From: Flavonifractor sp052065355 | GTDB lineage: Bacteria; Bacillota; Clostridia; Oscillospirales; Oscillospiraceae | Length of the DNA: 64,000 nt | Direction of reading: 5' to 3' | Assembly (NCBI RefSeq): GCF_052065355.1 | Contig: NZ_JBQHUF010000004.1 | Location: 62,001 to 126,000 of the forward strand | In this document: piece by piece, positions 26,205-34,259 of the stretch | Position numbering within the stretch: position 1 is the first letter of the stretch | Layout: every line of letters begins with the position of its first letter | The notes under the pieces: generated by a model | The model's input: the letters and a program-made list of their open reading frames with translations, nothing else | Databases searched by the model: none | What the model was told of the DNA's origin: nothing | Program-made: the position numbers and the translations under genes

Positions 26205-27410
26205 ATGAGGGTCGCCGGTATCGTGGCGGAGTACAATCCATTTCATCTGGGGCACGCCTGGCACCTGTCCCGCACCCGGGCGCTTCTGGGTCCGGACAGT
26301 GCGGCAGTGTGCGTCATGAGCGGTCACTGGGTCCAGCGGGGCGACTGCGCCATAGCGGACAAGTGGGCCAGGACCGCCCTGGCTCTGGCGGGGGGCGCCG
26401 ACCTGGTGATCGAGCTGCCCACCCCCTGGGCCATGGCCTCGGCGGAGTCCTTTGCCCGGGGTGCGGTGGGCCTGCTGGCCGCCACGGGAGTGGTGGATAC
26501 CCTGTCCTTCGGCAGTGAGGACGGGGACCTCTCCCCGCTCCAGGCCGCCGCCGCCGCGCTGGACGCCCCCGACTACCCCCAAAAGCTGAGAGCCGCCCTG
26601 GACCGTGGCCTCTCCTTCCCCGCCGCCCGGCAGGAGGCGGCAGGCTTCCTCTGCCTGTCCACCCCCAACAACAACCTGGGGGTGGAATACCTGCGCTCTC
26701 TCAACGCCCTGGGCAGCTCCATCACCCCCATGACGGTGGAGCGCCGGGGTGCAGGCCACGACAGCACGGGGCATCTGGACGGCTTCGCCTCCGCCTCCCA
26801 TATCCGCGCTCTGCTGCGGGATGACAGCACGGCGGAGGCCGCTCCCCTTTTGCCCGCCGGCTCCCTGGATATTTTGGGAGAGCCCGCTTCCCTCGTCTGG
26901 GCGGAGCGGGCGGTGCTGGCCCGGCTGCGCACCATGTGGGAGGGCGACTGGGCTGCGCTCCCGGACAGCGGAGCGGCGGAGGGGCTCCCCGCCCGGCTGG
27001 TGCGGGCGGCAAGAGAAGCCACCACCCTGGAGGCGTTCTACACCCTGGCCAAAACCAAACGCTACACCCACGCCCGGCTGCGGCGGCTGGCGGTGGGCGC
27101 TTTTCTGGGGCTGAAAAAAGAGGACCGCCCAACGGCGGTCCCCTATGTGCGGGTGCTGGGTCTCAATGAACGAGGTCAGGGTCTGTTAAAGCAGATGAAG
27201 AAAAGCTGTTCCCTTCCCATCCTGACCAAGCCCGCCCAGGCCAGGGACCTGGACGGTCCGGCCCGGGCGCTCTTTGAGGCGGAGATCCAGTACACCGACC
27301 TCTTTGGCCTGTGCTTCCCCACCCCCAGGCCCTGCGGTCTGGAGTACACCACCAGCCCGGTGTTCAGCGCTTCCGCTGACGGCGGACAAAGATCCCGAAG
27401 GCCGCAATGA
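26205..27410 (+). CDS. tmcAL: tRNA(Met) cytidine acetate ligase (TmcAL)
   Basis: 401 residues. The N-terminal nucleotidyltransferase fold shows GIVAEYNPFHLGHAWH with the HxGH-type signature, and VMSGHWVQRGD follows. TmcAL uses ATP and acetate to form N4-acetylcytidine at the wobble base of elongator tRNA(Met); its position beside acetate kinase is metabolically sensible. The ATG at 26205 with GGAGG eight bases upstream is the start; the frame is open further upstream, but no ribosome site supports that. The last 47 bases overlap the 3' end of a convergent gene, and the last roughly 15 residues (ADGGQRSRRPQ) look like an unconserved tail. Confidence 0.93.
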   Translation: MRVAGIVAEYNPFHLGHAWHLSRTRALLGPDSAAVCVMSGHWVQRGDCAIADKWARTALALAGGADLVIELPTPWAMASAESFARGAVGLLAATGVVDTLSFGSEDGDLSPLQAAAAALDAPDYPQKLRAALDRGLSFPAARQEAAGFLCLSTPNNNLGVEYLRSLNALGSSITPMTVERRGAGHDSTGHLDGFASASHIRALLRDDSTAEAAPLLPAGSLDILGEPASLVWAERAVLARLRTMWEGDWAALPDSGAAEGLPARLVRAAREATTLEAFYTLAKTKRYTHARLRRLAVGAFLGLKKEDRPTAVPYVRVLGLNERGQGLLKQMKKSCSLPILTKPAQARDLDGPARALFEAEIQYTDLFGLCFPTPRPCGLEYTTSPVFSASADGGQRSRRPQ

Positions 27411-28203
27411 GGACGATCAGCAGGAGCAGAGGCCACAGGATGACCAGGGCGTACCGGATGTTCTGGACCCACACGTTGGCCCGGTCCAGCAGGGTGATGG
27501 AGGGTCTGGAATAGAGGGTGAATTCCAGCTCTCCCTCCGGCAGGCCGTCAAAGCGGGCGGTGTAGCTTCTCTCTCCCGCCTCCTCCAGGTGGAGGGTGGA
27601 ATCGATGATGTAGGGGGACTTCTCCGGCGTGGAGATCTCCACATCCAGGGTGCCGAAGTGGGCCCAGTGCTGAGCCGGGGAGAGCAGATAGGTAAAGGTG
27701 TGGGTCCAATCGGTGGTGCCGTCCCGGACGCTGTAGCTGAGGCTGGGGTAGCTCACCGCCACCTCCCGGCTCCCGCCGGCGGGGAACTCCACCGTGTACA
27801 CCAGGGCGGTGCGCGCCCGATCCGGGTCGTCGGTCTCAACCGCCTGCTGGGTGAAGGTCAGGCTCTGGCCGTCGGCGGTGACGGAGACCTCATTCGGATC
27901 CAGGCCCTCTCCCACCTGGCCTTTCCGCTCCTCCAGGTAGAAGGCCATGGGCACGGTGAGGGCTTCACCCGTGGGGTTTTCCATCTGGTAGACGGCGGTG
28001 ACCTGAGCGGCCAGCTGTCCGTAGTCCCCCTCCCCGTCGATGCGGAAGGTGAGGGTCTCGGCGGACACGGTAACGGGGCAGTTCTCGTCCACCTCCAGGG
28101 CGGAGCCCCCCACCCCGTCCAGTCGGGTGGGCGCGGAGTTGGCGGCGGCGGGCGTGAGCAGCGCCAGCAGCAGCGCCAAAGTGCAAAAGACAGTGCGTTT
28201 CAT
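27364..28203 (-). CDS. Membrane-anchored extracellular protein of unknown function
   Basis: 279 residues: a signal peptide ending near ANSAP, an extracellular beta-rich domain (about 25-240), one C-terminal membrane segment (about 250-272), and a basic end RRQRKR. The architecture predicts an outside-facing domain with a C-terminal anchor. It may be related to DUF4424-like proteins; I am not certain. The ATG at 28203 has GGAGG seven bases upstream. Its 3' end overlaps tmcAL on the other strand by 47 bases. It is followed by no obvious terminator before that overlap. Confidence 0.8.
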   Translation of the reverse strand: MKRTVFCTLALLLALLTPAAANSAPTRLDGVGGSALEVDENCPVTVSAETLTFRIDGEGDYGQLAAQVTAVYQMENPTGEALTVPMAFYLEERKGQVGEGLDPNEVSVTADGQSLTFTQQAVETDDPDRARTALVYTVEFPAGGSREVAVSYPSLSYSVRDGTTDWTHTFTYLLSPAQHWAHFGTLDVEISTPEKSPYIIDSTLHLEEAGERSYTARFDGLPEGELEFTLYSRPSITLLDRANVWVQNIRYALVILWPLLLLIVLIAAFGIFVRRQRKR

Positions 28204-28233
28204 CGGGCATCCTCCTTTCCTTTTGGTCCTTTT

Positions 28234-28242
28234 ATTATATCA
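28234..28242 (-). promoter_or_regulatory. Extended -10 promoter of the membrane-anchored protein gene
   Basis: On the minus strand TGATATAAT, a perfect TATAAT with the TG extension; the -35 region is T-rich and weak. Confidence 0.6.
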
Positions 28243-28277
28243 AAGGTTGGGAAAGGGAAAAACAACAGAGCAGTTAC

Positions 28278-28312
28278 AAAAACGGCGGACGCCTGTGGGC
28301 GTCCGCCGTTTT
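28278..28312 (-). terminator. Terminator of the rhomboid-fold gene
   Basis: A 15-bp perfect stem AAAACGGCGGACGCC with a four-base loop directly after the stop codon, ending in a T run on the minus strand. Confidence 0.9.
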
Positions 28313-28313
28313 C

Positions 28314-29162
28314 TCATTCGATATGCACGTGGTTGTGGATGTGCTCCGAGCAGTAGCAGTAGTAGCCGTTGCACTTGGAGCAGTAACGGAACTCCTCGTC
28401 GGGGTAGTCGGTGTCGGTCTTGCCGCAGACGGCGCACTTGTGGATGTAGCCCTTCTGCTGCTGGGCCTGCTTGGTGGCCTTCTTGAAGTTGATGGTCTGG
28501 GCTGAGTGCCGGTACTGCACCCGGCCGAAGCGGGCCATGATGTCCGACCAGAAGAAGAGCAGATAGTTGACCACCGCCACCAGGGGCAGCAGGCAGAGGA
28601 ACCAGGCGCCGCCGGCGATATACCGGGCACTCTGGATGATATACAGCGCCGCGTCCAGCCAGGCCAGCCACTTCACCTTCACCGGGATGACGAAGAAGAA
28701 CAGCACCTGCAGGTCGGGGTACAGGGTGGCGAAGGCGAAGAACATGGACATATTCACATAGAACATGTCGATGGCGTAGCCCACACCCCAGAGGTCCAGC
28801 ACAAAGCCGGAGGCCAGGGTGAGCAGGAAGCCCATGGCGTAAAAGACGGTGAACTTGGTGGTGCCCCACTCCCGCTCCAGGGTGCTGCCGATGAACCAGT
28901 AGAAGTACAGGGAAAGCAGGAAAAAGATGGCGTTGCCGGAATCCAGGGGGAGGGCCACGAAGGTGATCAGCCGCCACACCTGACCCTGGAGGATGCCATG
29001 GGTGGAGAACATCAGCAGCAGGGACAGATAGCCGTTGCTGAAGATATCCAGCAGGTAGACCACCGCCTGAAGGATGACAATATATTTCATCAGTCCCGGG
29101 ATACCCAGCCTGGGATGCTTGTAGCAGAAGCGGTCCAGCCAGGTGTCAACAGATCGTCTCAA
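28314..29162 (-). CDS. Rhomboid-fold membrane protein with a zinc ribbon, catalytic dyad apparently lost
   Basis: 282 residues with six hydrophobic segments between about 25 and 205, and a C-terminal zinc-ribbon-like part (KCAVCGKTD, then YCSKCNGYYCYC, His-rich end). Active rhomboid proteases have GxSG in membrane helix 4 and a His in helix 6. Here the helix 4 position reads NMSMFF and the helix 6 position LVAVVNYLLFF, so the His is absent. The fold call rests on the FATLYPDLQVLFFFVIP-type segment. The start is a TTG at 29162, supported by GGGAGGT eight bases upstream. I infer a non-proteolytic membrane scaffold or binding protein. Confidence 0.78.
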   Translation of the reverse strand: MRRSVDTWLDRFCYKHPRLGIPGLMKYIVILQAVVYLLDIFSNGYLSLLLMFSTHGILQGQVWRLITFVALPLDSGNAIFFLLSLYFYWFIGSTLEREWGTTKFTVFYAMGFLLTLASGFVLDLWGVGYAIDMFYVNMSMFFAFATLYPDLQVLFFFVIPVKVKWLAWLDAALYIIQSARYIAGGAWFLCLLPLVAVVNYLLFFWSDIMARFGRVQYRHSAQTINFKKATKQAQQQKGYIHKCAVCGKTDTDYPDEEFRYCSKCNGYYCYCSEHIHNHVHIE

Positions 29163-29248
29163 ACAGAATTACCTCCCGATCCAACACAGTGTTTGTTATC
29201 ATATCAGCTTTTCGGCAAGAATTTCCGAATAAATTGTAAACTTTAAAT

Positions 29249-31567
29249 TTATTTCAGGATTTTCCGCAGCTTCTCCTTCATGCCGGGGGTGAGGACCTTG
29301 GCCGCCGCCCGATAGTGGAGGGGCGGGAGGGCCAGGAACTTTTTTTCCACCGCCGGGAAGGGCAATGTGGAAAAAGCGGCGAAGAAGGCGCCCCGCTTGG
29401 GGTTGGCCTTCAGGGGGCTCTTGAGCCGGGGATTGCCGGTCACCGCCTCCTCCAGAGGCCGGTCGGTCTGACCGAACCGGGCGGACAGGGCGTCGTACAC
29501 CACCTGGCCTCTGGCGCTGTTCACCAGCACCATGGACACGCCCTTGTCCCGCTCCACCGGCAGCTCCAGCTTGGGGTCCAGACCCCAGTAGTCGGCCAGG
29601 GTGAAGTCAGCGGGGCGGCTGACGGAGGTATACTTGCACAGGGCGCAGGCCGGCCGCAGGAAGAGCTGCATGCCGAAGCCCCGGCCGTAGGGGGTGCGGT
29701 TGAAGTCCTCGGTATAGACCTCCCCGCTGGCAAAGGTCACCGTCAGCCAGGGGTGGGACCAGCCGTGGGACTTGTCCTTAAAGCGCACCGAAGTGACCTT
29801 GGAGCCGTGATCTGCCTCCAGGCTGTCCAGCCAGGCCCGGAACACCGCCGGGGAGGGCACCCCGTGGCACACCAGGTCGCAGGTCAGCAGGTTCTCATAG
29901 TTCTTGCCCAAAAAGTGCTTCAGGCCGTCCACCTGGCAGGGCACGCCGGAGAAGAGCACCGGCGTACCGGCGTCCAGCAGCTCCTTCACCTGATGGAAGC
30001 TGTCTCCCAGGTCGCTCTGGACGTACTTGGAGCCCCGCATGGGCGCCAGCTCCTCCTCGGTCCGGGCGCAGACGTGGCGGGCGGTCATATCCTCGTCCAG
30101 CACCGTGCCGAACACGGCGCCGCCCTGCTCCAGCACATGATGGGCCAGCAGGGAGAAGAAGCCGCCGGAGGAGCTCTTCACCCGCTCGTCCTCGTCGGAG
30201 TTCCACACCGCGTGGGCGCAGGCGGGGGCGGGGCCGGGCACCGGGGGATGGAGCATGGGACAGGTGGCCTCGCACTTGCGGCAGAGGATGCAGCTCTCCC
30301 CCACCACCGGCCGCAGGAAGCCCTCGTGGTCGGCTTTCATCTCAATGGCGTGTACCGGACAGACGGCGGCGCAGGCGGTACAGCCCGTGCAGTCCTCCGC
30401 CTTGCACAGCACCGGTCCCACGGGGGCGGCGGAGACTTCCTCCTCCGCCGGCAGGGCGGTCCCCTCCAGGGCGGCCTTCAGGTAGGCCAGGGAGTCCGCC
30501 CGGGCCTCCTCCAGGCGGGCATACACCTGGCCGTAGTCCATCTCCGCCTCCAGAGGCGCGGTGGTGTCCAGGCCGATGATCCGGTCAGCGCACCCCAGCC
30601 GGGACAGCAGGCTGTAAATGCGGGAGAAGGTGGGCTCGCTGCGCTCCTTGGGGGACATGGAGGTAAAGAAGTTCTTCTTGAATTGCAGGGAGAAGGCGGC
30701 GCCGTGGAAGGAGTTGGTCACCACCGCGGCGGCGTCCCGGAATAGGGCCAGGAACTCCCGGGGACCCGCGTCAAAGACCAGCTCAGAGGCCCCGTCGATC
30801 TTCCGCCGGGCGCCTGCCAGCTGGACGATGGGCCAGCCGGTCTTCTGGGACAGGGCCAGGGCGTAGGGGGCGGCCTCTCCGGGGTCGGAGACGAAGTAGC
30901 ACAGAATATAGGGATTCTTCCGCCGGTCGGGGTTGGCCAGCTTGCCCCAGTCCTCCCCGTTCAGCAGCAGGGTGGGGTCCAGCACCACCCGGGCGTCCCG
31001 CCCCGCCGCCTCCTGCAGCACCACCTGTCCCCGCTTCTCCCGGACGGAGAGGGCGGAAAAGGGTGCCAGGAAGCGCCTGAGCTCAGCGGCCTTGTCCTCC
31101 GGCAGACGGGGCACCCCCAGGCTGGGAGCGTAGGCGATCCGCCGGCCTTCCCCGCCGAAGTCCAGCAGGAAGGCCGGGTCGAACTGCTTGTCCGCAAAGA
31201 TGAAGGGGTTCCAGATCTGGTCGCTGCCCGCCACATACACATCATACCGGGGCGGTTCAGCCCGCAGCTGGTCCACACTGGTGTACCGCCGGGCGGAGAG
31301 AGCCATCTCCTCCGCCACAAAGGCCTCGAACCGGTCGAAGCGGCGCTTGAAGGCGGCGTAGTGGAGGGCGGTATGGGCGTCGGAGGCCATGCCCCGCACG
31401 GAGCCGCTCTTTTTAAAGAGCTGGTTGGTGCGGGTGGTGTGGGGCAGACGGTAATCGATGATCTCACAGTCGTGGCCCAGGCTCTGAATGGCCTTCATGG
31501 TGGCCAGTGCCTGGAGCTGTGCCCCATAGTGATGGGCAAAATGGAAGGTAATAAGTCCGGCGCGCAT
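29249..31567 (-). CDS. Fusion of polysaccharide pyruvyl transferase and F420 hydrogenase/dehydrogenase beta domains
   Basis: 772 residues. The N-terminal half (about 1-370) is a polysaccharide pyruvyl transferase fold (GAQLQALATMKAI, VAGSDQIWNP, TNSFHGAAFSLQF). It is followed by two [4Fe-4S] ferredoxin motifs (CTGCTACAAVCP near 395 and CILCRKCEATCP near 428). The C-terminal half is an FrhB/FdhB-type flavin-iron-sulfur domain (SSSGGFFSLLA, FSGVPCQVDGL, CDLVCHGVPSP). In many genomes these are two adjacent genes in glycan loci. The ATG at 31567 was picked for GGGAG eight bases upstream. It has a near-consensus promoter and no glycan operon around it. It may modify a surface glycan with a redox step; that is inference. 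The SLH proteins here would be plausible beneficiaries of pyruvylated polymer. Confidence 0.88.
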   Translation of the reverse strand: MRAGLITFHFAHHYGAQLQALATMKAIQSLGHDCEIIDYRLPHTTRTNQLFKKSGSVRGMASDAHTALHYAAFKRRFDRFEAFVAEEMALSARRYTSVDQLRAEPPRYDVYVAGSDQIWNPFIFADKQFDPAFLLDFGGEGRRIAYAPSLGVPRLPEDKAAELRRFLAPFSALSVREKRGQVVLQEAAGRDARVVLDPTLLLNGEDWGKLANPDRRKNPYILCYFVSDPGEAAPYALALSQKTGWPIVQLAGARRKIDGASELVFDAGPREFLALFRDAAAVVTNSFHGAAFSLQFKKNFFTSMSPKERSEPTFSRIYSLLSRLGCADRIIGLDTTAPLEAEMDYGQVYARLEEARADSLAYLKAALEGTALPAEEEVSAAPVGPVLCKAEDCTGCTACAAVCPVHAIEMKADHEGFLRPVVGESCILCRKCEATCPMLHPPVPGPAPACAHAVWNSDEDERVKSSSGGFFSLLAHHVLEQGGAVFGTVLDEDMTARHVCARTEEELAPMRGSKYVQSDLGDSFHQVKELLDAGTPVLFSGVPCQVDGLKHFLGKNYENLLTCDLVCHGVPSPAVFRAWLDSLEADHGSKVTSVRFKDKSHGWSHPWLTVTFASGEVYTEDFNRTPYGRGFGMQLFLRPACALCKYTSVSRPADFTLADYWGLDPKLELPVERDKGVSMVLVNSARGQVVYDALSARFGQTDRPLEEAVTGNPRLKSPLKANPKRGAFFAAFSTLPFPAVEKKFLALPPLHYRAAAKVLTPGMKEKLRKILK

Positions 31568-31604
31568 ACGATTCACTCCCAAAACGTACAAATCAATCCA
31601 AGTT

Positions 31605-31634
31605 AGTATATCCCGGGCCGCTTCCTCTTGTCAA
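31605..31634 (-). promoter_or_regulatory. Promoter of the pyruvyl transferase fusion gene
   Basis: On the minus strand a consensus TTGACA, 18 bases and TATACT, about 38 bases upstream of the ATG. Confidence 0.8.
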
Positions 31635-31714
31635 TGCCGGGGAGCTCCAGACACCCTAGACACTCCTCCTCTTTTGTCGGAAAACTGAACAGCTCCCGTA
31701 ATTTGTCTATGGTG

Positions 31715-31743
31715 TTGCAGGGCCGACCACTGTATGATAGAAT
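31715..31743 (+). promoter_or_regulatory. Promoter of the radical SAM - ahcY operon
   Basis: TTGCAG, 17 bases, TAGAAT, about 43 bases upstream of the radical SAM start; divergent from the preceding promoter. Confidence 0.65.
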
Positions 31744-31785
31744 TAATTTACTGTGAACTTCATTCTCTCCGGGAAAGGAGCGAAT

Positions 31786-32754
31786 ATGCCGATGAGCATA
31801 CCGGCCCGACTGCGGGCTTTTGGGATCACCAAGGCGCTGGACTGCCTGGAACGGGACCCGGACAGCAATCTGCCCAGGCTGATGGAATGGGTGGATAAGT
31901 ATGCGGGGGAAAAGCTCTCCCCACCCTACCGCGACCTGCTCCACCGGGCCATGACCGACCCAGACAACAACTGGAATCAGCTGATCCGCAGCTTGTATAC
32001 CGATGTGGACAGCCAGGTGCTGAAAAAGATCTTCGAGAACTTTATTATCCACGGCGGCCTGCTGGACTGGCCCCGCAGGAATCGGGAGGAGCCCTTCGGT
32101 CCGGAAGGGGCTCCCTGGTCGGTGATCATCGACCCCTCCTTCCCCTGCGCCATGGACTGCGCCGGCTGCGGCGCCTCCATCTTCGGGGTGCGTCCCTCCA
32201 TGGAGTTCGACAGTCTGGACGAGGAGATCGACGCCCGCAAGGCCAAGGGCTGTCACCTGTTCATCTTCAGCGGCGGCGACCCCCTGGCCCGCCAGGAGGA
32301 GAGCATCGCCCTGTGCAACAAGCACACCGACTGCGTCTTTGCCGCCTTTACGCCCCCCGCGGCCATCACCCCCGACCTGTGCGCCGACCTGCTGCGGGTT
32401 GGCAACCTCTTCCCCGCTATCCAGGTGGATGTGGATCCCCAGGACGCACAGCGGGCCGCCGAACTGCTGCGGGCTTCCCGGCTTCCCTTCGGCGTGGCCT
32501 GCCGGTGCACGGCGGAAAACTGGCAGCGGGTGGCCACTGAAGAATATTATGACCGCATCATCGACGCGGGCGCCAAATTCTGCTGGTTCTTCACCTGCCC
32601 GGCCTACGGCGGTCCCGCCTCTCCCACCCAGGAGCAGCTGCTGGACCTCCACAACCGGATCCAGGCGTTCCGCAAGACCAAGCCCCTGCTAACTTTGGAT
32701 TTCTGGGACGGGCCCAGTCCTTCTGAGGCCGCTCCCCAAGGAGGAACAATATGA
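31786..32754 (+). CDS. Radical SAM protein, apparently lacking the usual C-terminal cysteine region
   Basis: 322 residues. Cys121, Cys125 and Cys128 (CAMDCAGC) form the CxxxCxxC site for the [4Fe-4S] cluster that cleaves SAM, and FSGGDPL follows as the SAM-binding GGE-like motif. The N-terminal 100 residues (RDPDSNLPRLMEWVDKYAG) match, from memory, a clostridial radical SAM family of about 450 residues. In that family the TMDFWNDG region is followed by a second Cys-containing part; here the protein stops just after LTLDFWDGP. The ATG at 31786 follows AAAGGAG. It overlaps ahcY by four bases (ATGA), and its last codons contain the ahcY ribosome site. The substrate is unknown; coupling to ahcY suggests a methyl- or adenosyl-linked reaction. 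Confidence 0.82.
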   Translation: MPMSIPARLRAFGITKALDCLERDPDSNLPRLMEWVDKYAGEKLSPPYRDLLHRAMTDPDNNWNQLIRSLYTDVDSQVLKKIFENFIIHGGLLDWPRRNREEPFGPEGAPWSVIIDPSFPCAMDCAGCGASIFGVRPSMEFDSLDEEIDARKAKGCHLFIFSGGDPLARQEESIALCNKHTDCVFAAFTPPAAITPDLCADLLRVGNLFPAIQVDVDPQDAQRAAELLRASRLPFGVACRCTAENWQRVATEEYYDRIIDAGAKFCWFFTCPAYGGPASPTQEQLLDLHNRIQAFRKTKPLLTLDFWDGPSPSEAAPQGGTI

Positions 32755-33995
32755 GTATCGTAAAAGACATGTCTCTGGCCCCGTCCGGCCGCCGCAAGAT
32801 CAGCTGGGTGCGGGACTTCATGCCCGCCCTGGGCGGCATCGAGGCCCGCTTTGAGCAGGAGAAGCCTTTCGCCGGTCTGCGGGTGGCGGTGTCCGTCCAC
32901 CTGGAGGCCAAGACCGCCAATCTGGGCTATGTGCTGGCCAAGGGCGGCGCGGAGGTGCGGCTCACCGGCTCCAACCCCCTGTCCACTCAGGACGACGTGG
33001 CCGCCGGCCTGGCCGACCTGGGCGTGGAGACCTTCGGCATCCACGGCGCCTTCGGCGAGGACTATGAGAACCTGCTGATCGAGACTCTGAAATTCAAGCC
33101 CCACCTGGTGGTGGACGACGGCGGCGACCTGATCCACCTGCTGGGCGGCAAGTGCGCCGACCTGGGCGAGAACCTCATCGGCGGCTGTGAGGAGACCACC
33201 ACCGGCATCCTGCGGCTGAAGGCCCGGGAGCGGGAGGGCATCCTGCCCTGCGCCATGATGGCGGTAAACGACGCCAAGGCCAAGCACTACTATGACAACA
33301 AGTACGGCACCGGCCAGAGCGTGTGGGACGCCATCATGCACACCTCCAACCTGGTGGTGGCGGGCAAGACGGTTGTGGTGGCCGGCTACGGCTGGTGCGG
33401 CAAGGGCGTGGCTATGCGTGCCGCCGGCATGGGCGCCAACGTCATCGTCACCGAGATCGACCCCTTCAAGGCTCTGGACGCCACCATGAACGGCTTCCGG
33501 GTCATGCCCATGGACGAGGCCGCCAAGTACGGCGACATCTTCGTCACCGTCACCGGCTGCAAGGACGTCATTACCCCCCGCCACTTCGCGGTGATGAAAA
33601 ACAACGCCATCCTCACCAACGCCGGCCACTTCGACTGCGAGGTGGACGTGAAGGGTCTGGCTGAGATGGCCGTCAAGCGTGAGCTCCGCCGGGACAACAT
33701 CGAGGGCTTCACCCTGCCTGACGGCCGGGTGCTCAACGTCATCGGCGAGGGCCGCCTGGTCAACCTGGCCGCCGGCAACGGCCACCCCGCCGAGATCATG
33801 GACATGTCCTTCTCCGTCCAGGCCCTGGCTCTGGAGTGGCTGGTCAAGCACAAGGACAGCCTGGAGAAGAAGCTCTACCAGGTGCCCGCCGAGATCGACG
33901 ACGAGATCGGCCGGGTAAAGCTGGCCGCCATGGGTCTGGCTATCGACACCCTCACCCCCGATCAGGTGAACTACCTCAACGGCTGGAAGGCCTGA
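32751..33995 (+). CDS. ahcY: Adenosylhomocysteinase
   Basis: 414 residues. It reversibly splits S-adenosylhomocysteine, the product of SAM-dependent methylation, to adenosine and homocysteine using bound NAD. The Rossmann motif GYGWCGKG (about 206-213) followed by TEIDPFKALDA, and the substrate segments NPLSTQDDVAAG and EETTTGILRL, identify the family. AAGGAGG lies seven bases before the ATG. It is coupled to the upstream radical SAM gene and is followed by the SAM riboswitch and metK, so synthesis and recycling of SAM are adjacent. Only metK sits behind the riboswitch. Confidence 0.96.
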   Translation: MSIVKDMSLAPSGRRKISWVRDFMPALGGIEARFEQEKPFAGLRVAVSVHLEAKTANLGYVLAKGGAEVRLTGSNPLSTQDDVAAGLADLGVETFGIHGAFGEDYENLLIETLKFKPHLVVDDGGDLIHLLGGKCADLGENLIGGCEETTTGILRLKAREREGILPCAMMAVNDAKAKHYYDNKYGTGQSVWDAIMHTSNLVVAGKTVVVAGYGWCGKGVAMRAAGMGANVIVTEIDPFKALDATMNGFRVMPMDEAAKYGDIFVTVTGCKDVITPRHFAVMKNNAILTNAGHFDCEVDVKGLAEMAVKRELRRDNIEGFTLPDGRVLNVIGEGRLVNLAAGNGHPAEIMDMSFSVQALALEWLVKHKDSLEKKLYQVPAEIDDEIGRVKLAAMGLAIDTLTPDQVNYLNGWKA

Positions 33996-34040
33996 TAGAA
34001 TAGGTTTTTCTAACTCTATACAAATTCGTCTATTTGTCTA

Positions 34041-34069
34041 TTGAAAAAGTGGGAAAAATCCATTAGAAT
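34041..34069 (+). promoter_or_regulatory. Promoter of the SAM riboswitch - metK unit
   Basis: TTGAAA, 17 bases, TAGAAT, about 22 bases upstream of the riboswitch aptamer. Confidence 0.75.
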
Positions 34070-34090
34070 AGCCACAGTCAATTGAATATG

Positions 34091-34186
34091 CCTTATCGAG
34101 AGCGGTGGAGGGAACGGCCCGATGAAACCCGGCAACCTGCAGGTGCTGCAAGGTGCCAAATCCGGCGAGGTAATCGAAAGATGAGG
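34091..34186 (+). promoter_or_regulatory. SAM-I (S-box) riboswitch aptamer
   Basis: S-box core elements are present in order: CTTATCGAGAG, the GGTGGAGGGA segment, GGCCCGATGAAACCCGGCAA, a tip stem ACCTGCAGGT-type helix, GGTGCCAA, and the closing GAAAGATGAG that pairs with CTTATC. The class binds SAM and stops transcription when SAM is abundant. It is followed within 15 bases by a strong terminator and then metK, the enzyme that makes SAM. Confidence 0.97.
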
Positions 34187-34200
34187 ATGGATGAGCTTTA

Positions 34201-34231
34201 CGCGCTCCGCCGTCCGGCGGAGCGCGTTTTT
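34201..34231 (+). terminator. Expression-platform terminator of the SAM riboswitch
   Basis: An 11-bp stem CGCGCTCCGCC / GGCGGAGCGCG followed by TTTTT. Formed when SAM is bound; it lies 29 bases before the metK ATG. Confidence 0.93.
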
Positions 34232-34259
34232 GCTCCAGTTTAGAAAGGAAGGTATAACT

